A DNA stretch of 64,000 nt. It comes from Daphnia pulex (taxonomy: Eukaryota; Arthropoda; Branchiopoda; Diplostraca; Daphniidae). The stretch covers positions 6,200,001 through 6,264,000 of the forward strand of contig NC_060020.1 in NCBI RefSeq assembly GCF_021134715.1, read 5' to 3'. Of the stretch, positions 61,161 through 64,000 are shown piece by piece (the stretch's first letter is position 1; every line of letters begins with the position of its first letter). A program made the position numbers and the translations under genes. A model generated the notes under the pieces. The model was not told the origin of the DNA. It saw only the letters and a list, made by a program, of their open reading frames with translations, and searched no databases.

Positions 61161-63933
61161 CGTTAGATTTTTCGATGACGCCAACTACCGTCTAGCTCGT
61201 CCTTTTCTTTTTTCTTTTCTTTTTTATTCTTGCGCGCCATATTTGGAATATTGTCGCTGTCGCCCTTTTTTTTTGTGTTGTTTCACGTTCCCAGCGCTTT
61301 TTTTCTGATTCAGTTTTGCGTGTTTATGACAACCCGGAATGAGGCTCCTTTTTTACTATTTATACAGGCGGACGTCATGACAGAGAAGAACCGATTTCAA
61401 TATCCCTCTCTCCATCTTCTTTTGTTTCTTATTATTATTTTCTATTCTTTTTTCTTCTGCAAAGTTTATGGGAAACAAGAGGCAGTAGCTCGGAAGAAAC
61501 ACAACAAAAAAAATAACAACTTTTCTTTCTTTTTCATTATTATTTTTTTAAATAGAAATGCCGTGTAGGAAGTAAATCCTCGAGAAAACTCATTTTTTTT
61601 CTTTCGGGAATTCGGTTTCCGTGTGATGTTGCGACACGCCATTTTTCTTATACCCGCGACTCGATTTCGCTGCTGTATTCCAATAATTCCAAATTTGCAT
61701 TGTTTTGTTTCGCGCATCACACGACAGGGACTTTAACCCACCCCGACTGTGTGCTGTACTGTTGCCTTTCATATAGGATAGATAACAGCGTCATAGCGTT
61801 ACAGTAGTTACGTAACCATCATTAATGGTGCCGAATTTCTTTTGATTAGTCGAATCCTATTATTCGCGACATTTCCCTTTAGTGGTGATAATGAGAAAAC
61901 TTCGTCTGTTAGACAACGGCGTTAGGACGTGACTAATAAATCATTCCCTGCAGATTCTCCATAGTGTGCTGACTCTAGGTCGTTGTGAATGATCAGCAGG
62001 AAAATGGCTGGAAATAGCTCGCCGTGTAGTACTACCCGGTATATTATTCGTAAAAAAACGTCCACTGCAGATGTTGCAACCCCCGTTAATCATCAGTGAG
62101 CGAGGGGGAAAGAAAAAGACTCGATACTACAGTATATGATTCCGAGCTTGATTTTTCGTAGAAGATTATTGATTCGATGTTTGTTTCAGATTCCTTACTA
62201 TAGAGACGTGGGTGTTCTACGTTCTACGTATACCCGATGCCCTTGCGTTCCGTATTATTAGTGTATGTCTAATATACTGCTTTGACACTTTGACTCACGA
62301 TTCGGGCTGTCTCAGCGTGATCTCCACTCGGCTCTCTAATCGCACATCGCCATTATTTCTTGTATACCTACTCGCCAAATTGGGACGTGAAAATCAGCAA
62401 CGCGATCGGATTTCGTTAAGGCGCGCATTGCAGTTAATGGAAAAGTTGGACGGACCTCTAGGCATTACGAGAAACCGCTAGTGGCCAGACAGACTAATGA
62501 AGGGTAAAACTTAATAGTTAATAGACTCTCTAGTCCCACATTATGAAGAAAAAATCAACGCAGTCACGACGTGGGCAAAGTAAAATCTACGGGGGCTGAA
62601 AGTAGGACTATAAATTGACAAAGTAACGAACCATACAAAATTCACAAAATTCTATAAGATGTTGATGAGATGGTATAAACAACATCCGTATAACATTGTA
62701 CACTATTGAGTTACGTATGTGCTGTGGGTCTTTACGTTGGAACGAAACAAATGGCAGAGGATATCTAACCATGACTGAGCCTTTAGACTGTCTTTCCGTT
62801 TTTAATGGCTCTCAAAGTTAACTGGTTAAGGCAGAACGAATATAAAAAATGTTCCTACCTTTTGCAGTGTCAACTGGACGTGACGGAACTGACGGTTGAC
62901 GTGATCCAAAAGCTCCGATGACGAACAAGTCGACAAAAGGAAACGTAATTAGCATTCCTTCGTTGAATTGTCCGCGGGATCAACTGCAAAGAGATAGGAA
63001 ACGAGAGGACACGTGAGATGTGTGGAGTGTGCTGTCGGAATACATGCAGATATATGTATTGAATTCCCAGTGTGTTGTAAGTCTAGACAATGTCTGCCTA
63101 TCCGTCGGTGAATGGCCGTCGTATATAGCCATCCGTTTTGGCACTTTGGCGCGGCACTTGATGCGTGATGGCGTCGCTTTACATCACGTCATCGAGGTTC
63201 CGTTTCCCGTACACTGTCCTGTCCTGTGTACATCGAGATAGAGGCCCTCGACAAATGAGCCTGTCGTTGCCCAATATGCACAGCAACTCGGGAGTCAAAG
63301 CAAAGCGGACGGCCCATGCACACCCGCCGTCACAAGTTTGGGCCCATTGCTGCTGGACACACACTCAATCGTATTTCAAATATATTCATAAGCCGGCGAT
63401 GTGTAACAGAAGACGACAGCAACGGCCAAAAGTGTTTTTGCATGTGTCTGCTGTCCTGGCCGGGCGGTGCATTATGGCAGATGGTCAACACGTGCCGGAA
63501 TCGATTGTCTCTCTCTTTCTCTTCTATTTTATACTACCTACACTATACCCATCTTGTCCGCGCTCAGGCTACAATTCACCTGGACAAGGTGCGGAGAAGC
63601 GTGAAATGTTACCCGACAAAAGGCGCTAATCGAATCGCTAATCGAGTCCACCTCCTCCTCCTCCTCTCCCCCCATATACCGTTAAGAAAAAAGAATCCCA
63701 CCTTCTTCTTCTGACGATATTTGAACGCGGGAAATCTCAAGACTCAATCTCCATTGTTGCGTGACTCACTTTCCATTGCCGTCGGGAGATTCGCCGTTAT
63801 TATTAATTGATCGGGGCAATTTCGCCTCGAGGCAACGCAATCACTTTCGTCTTTTTTCAGAGGATCAACAACGACCTACCCCCCCGACGGAAGAATGTTT
63901 TTCAAATAAAAATTGGATCCCGCACCCACCGAT

Positions 63934-63967
63934 TATAAAGTCAGGAGCTGCCAATGTTGTTTTCATT
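63934..63967 (+). promoter_or_regulatory. TATA/initiator pair at the right edge
   Basis: TATAAAG at 63934-63940 is followed by TCATT at 63963-63967, placing the initiator A 31 nt from the first T of the TATA box. That is the standard spacing. It suggests a transcription start near 63965 of a gene running off the window. Confidence 0.5.
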
Positions 63968-64000
63968 CCGTTGGCGTTTCCAATTCTCTACACTCGACGA

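Larger units (their letters stand above)
53943..63930. other. 10-kb region without a recognised coding gene
   Basis: After the DAD1 3' UTR I find no exon chain or family signature on either strand. Visible items: an EGR-type GCGTGGGCG at 56746-56754; a TAG trinucleotide cluster at 58815-58868; a 12-C run at 60085-60096; a TATAAAAG at 61125-61132; many short TATA-like sequences. It may be the control region of the gene that starts at the right edge, or contain long introns of a gene whose exons I cannot recognise. Confidence 0.5.

Overview
The window looks like nuclear DNA of a branchiopod crustacean, most likely a Daphnia species. The genes are animal genes with many short introns (often 60-80 bp), closely packed gene blocks, AT-rich spacers and a small Tc1/mariner-type element. 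The species call is inference from gene content and style; no marker sequence fixes it.

Layout, left to right. (1) 1-6009: the last two coding exons of a cyclin D gene (+), separated by a 5.1-kb intron; the rest of the gene lies left of the window. (2) 6010-12290: cyclin D 3' region and spacer without a recognisable gene. (3) 12605-22360: a complete laminin beta chain (LanB1, +) in 12 coding exons, with a candidate second first exon at 15185-15446. (4) 23076-24538: PIGW (-), divergent from MCM10 at 24783-27489 (+) across a 244-bp shared promoter. (5) 28864-30890: a secreted CUB-domain protein (-) with a Thr/Ser-rich tail and a reading-frame break. (6) 31959-33861: a leucine-rich-repeat protein (+). 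(7) About 34.1-36 kb: no coding gene, but degenerate tandem modules with paired minus-strand splice signals, perhaps a spliced non-coding RNA. (8) 37161-39065: a single-pass membrane protein with a Pro/Gln-rich ectodomain (-). (9) 39724-44305: a 19-exon TFIIIC subunit (GTF3C2-like, -) whose N-terminal half carries AT hooks and ZNF512-like zinc fingers. (10) 45464-46927: a zinc-finger gene (-) sharing part of that module. (11) 47415-48312: an 898-bp near-perfect palindromic MITE with a CTCF-like core in its loop. (12) 48436-51146: THOC5 (-). (13) 51900-53125: ribosomal protein L13 (-). (14) 53510-53942: DAD1 (+). (15) 53943-64000: 10 kb without a recognisable coding gene, ending in a good TATA/initiator pair that probably starts a gene to the right.

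Most genes are housekeeping: cell-cycle entry (cyclin D), replication initiation (MCM10), Pol III transcription (GTF3C2), mRNP export (THOC5), translation (RpL13), and ER glycosylation or GPI synthesis (DAD1, PIGW). LanB1, the CUB protein and the membrane protein act outside the cell or at its surface. Exon coordinates were set by hand from GT/AG sites, and reading-phase bookkeeping closes for every multi-exon model given.

The items most worth a second look are the TFIIIC/ZNF512 composite and its neighbouring paralogue, the alternative laminin first exon, the palindromic MITE with its CTCF-like loop, and the modular minus-strand splice pattern at 34.7-35.3 kb.
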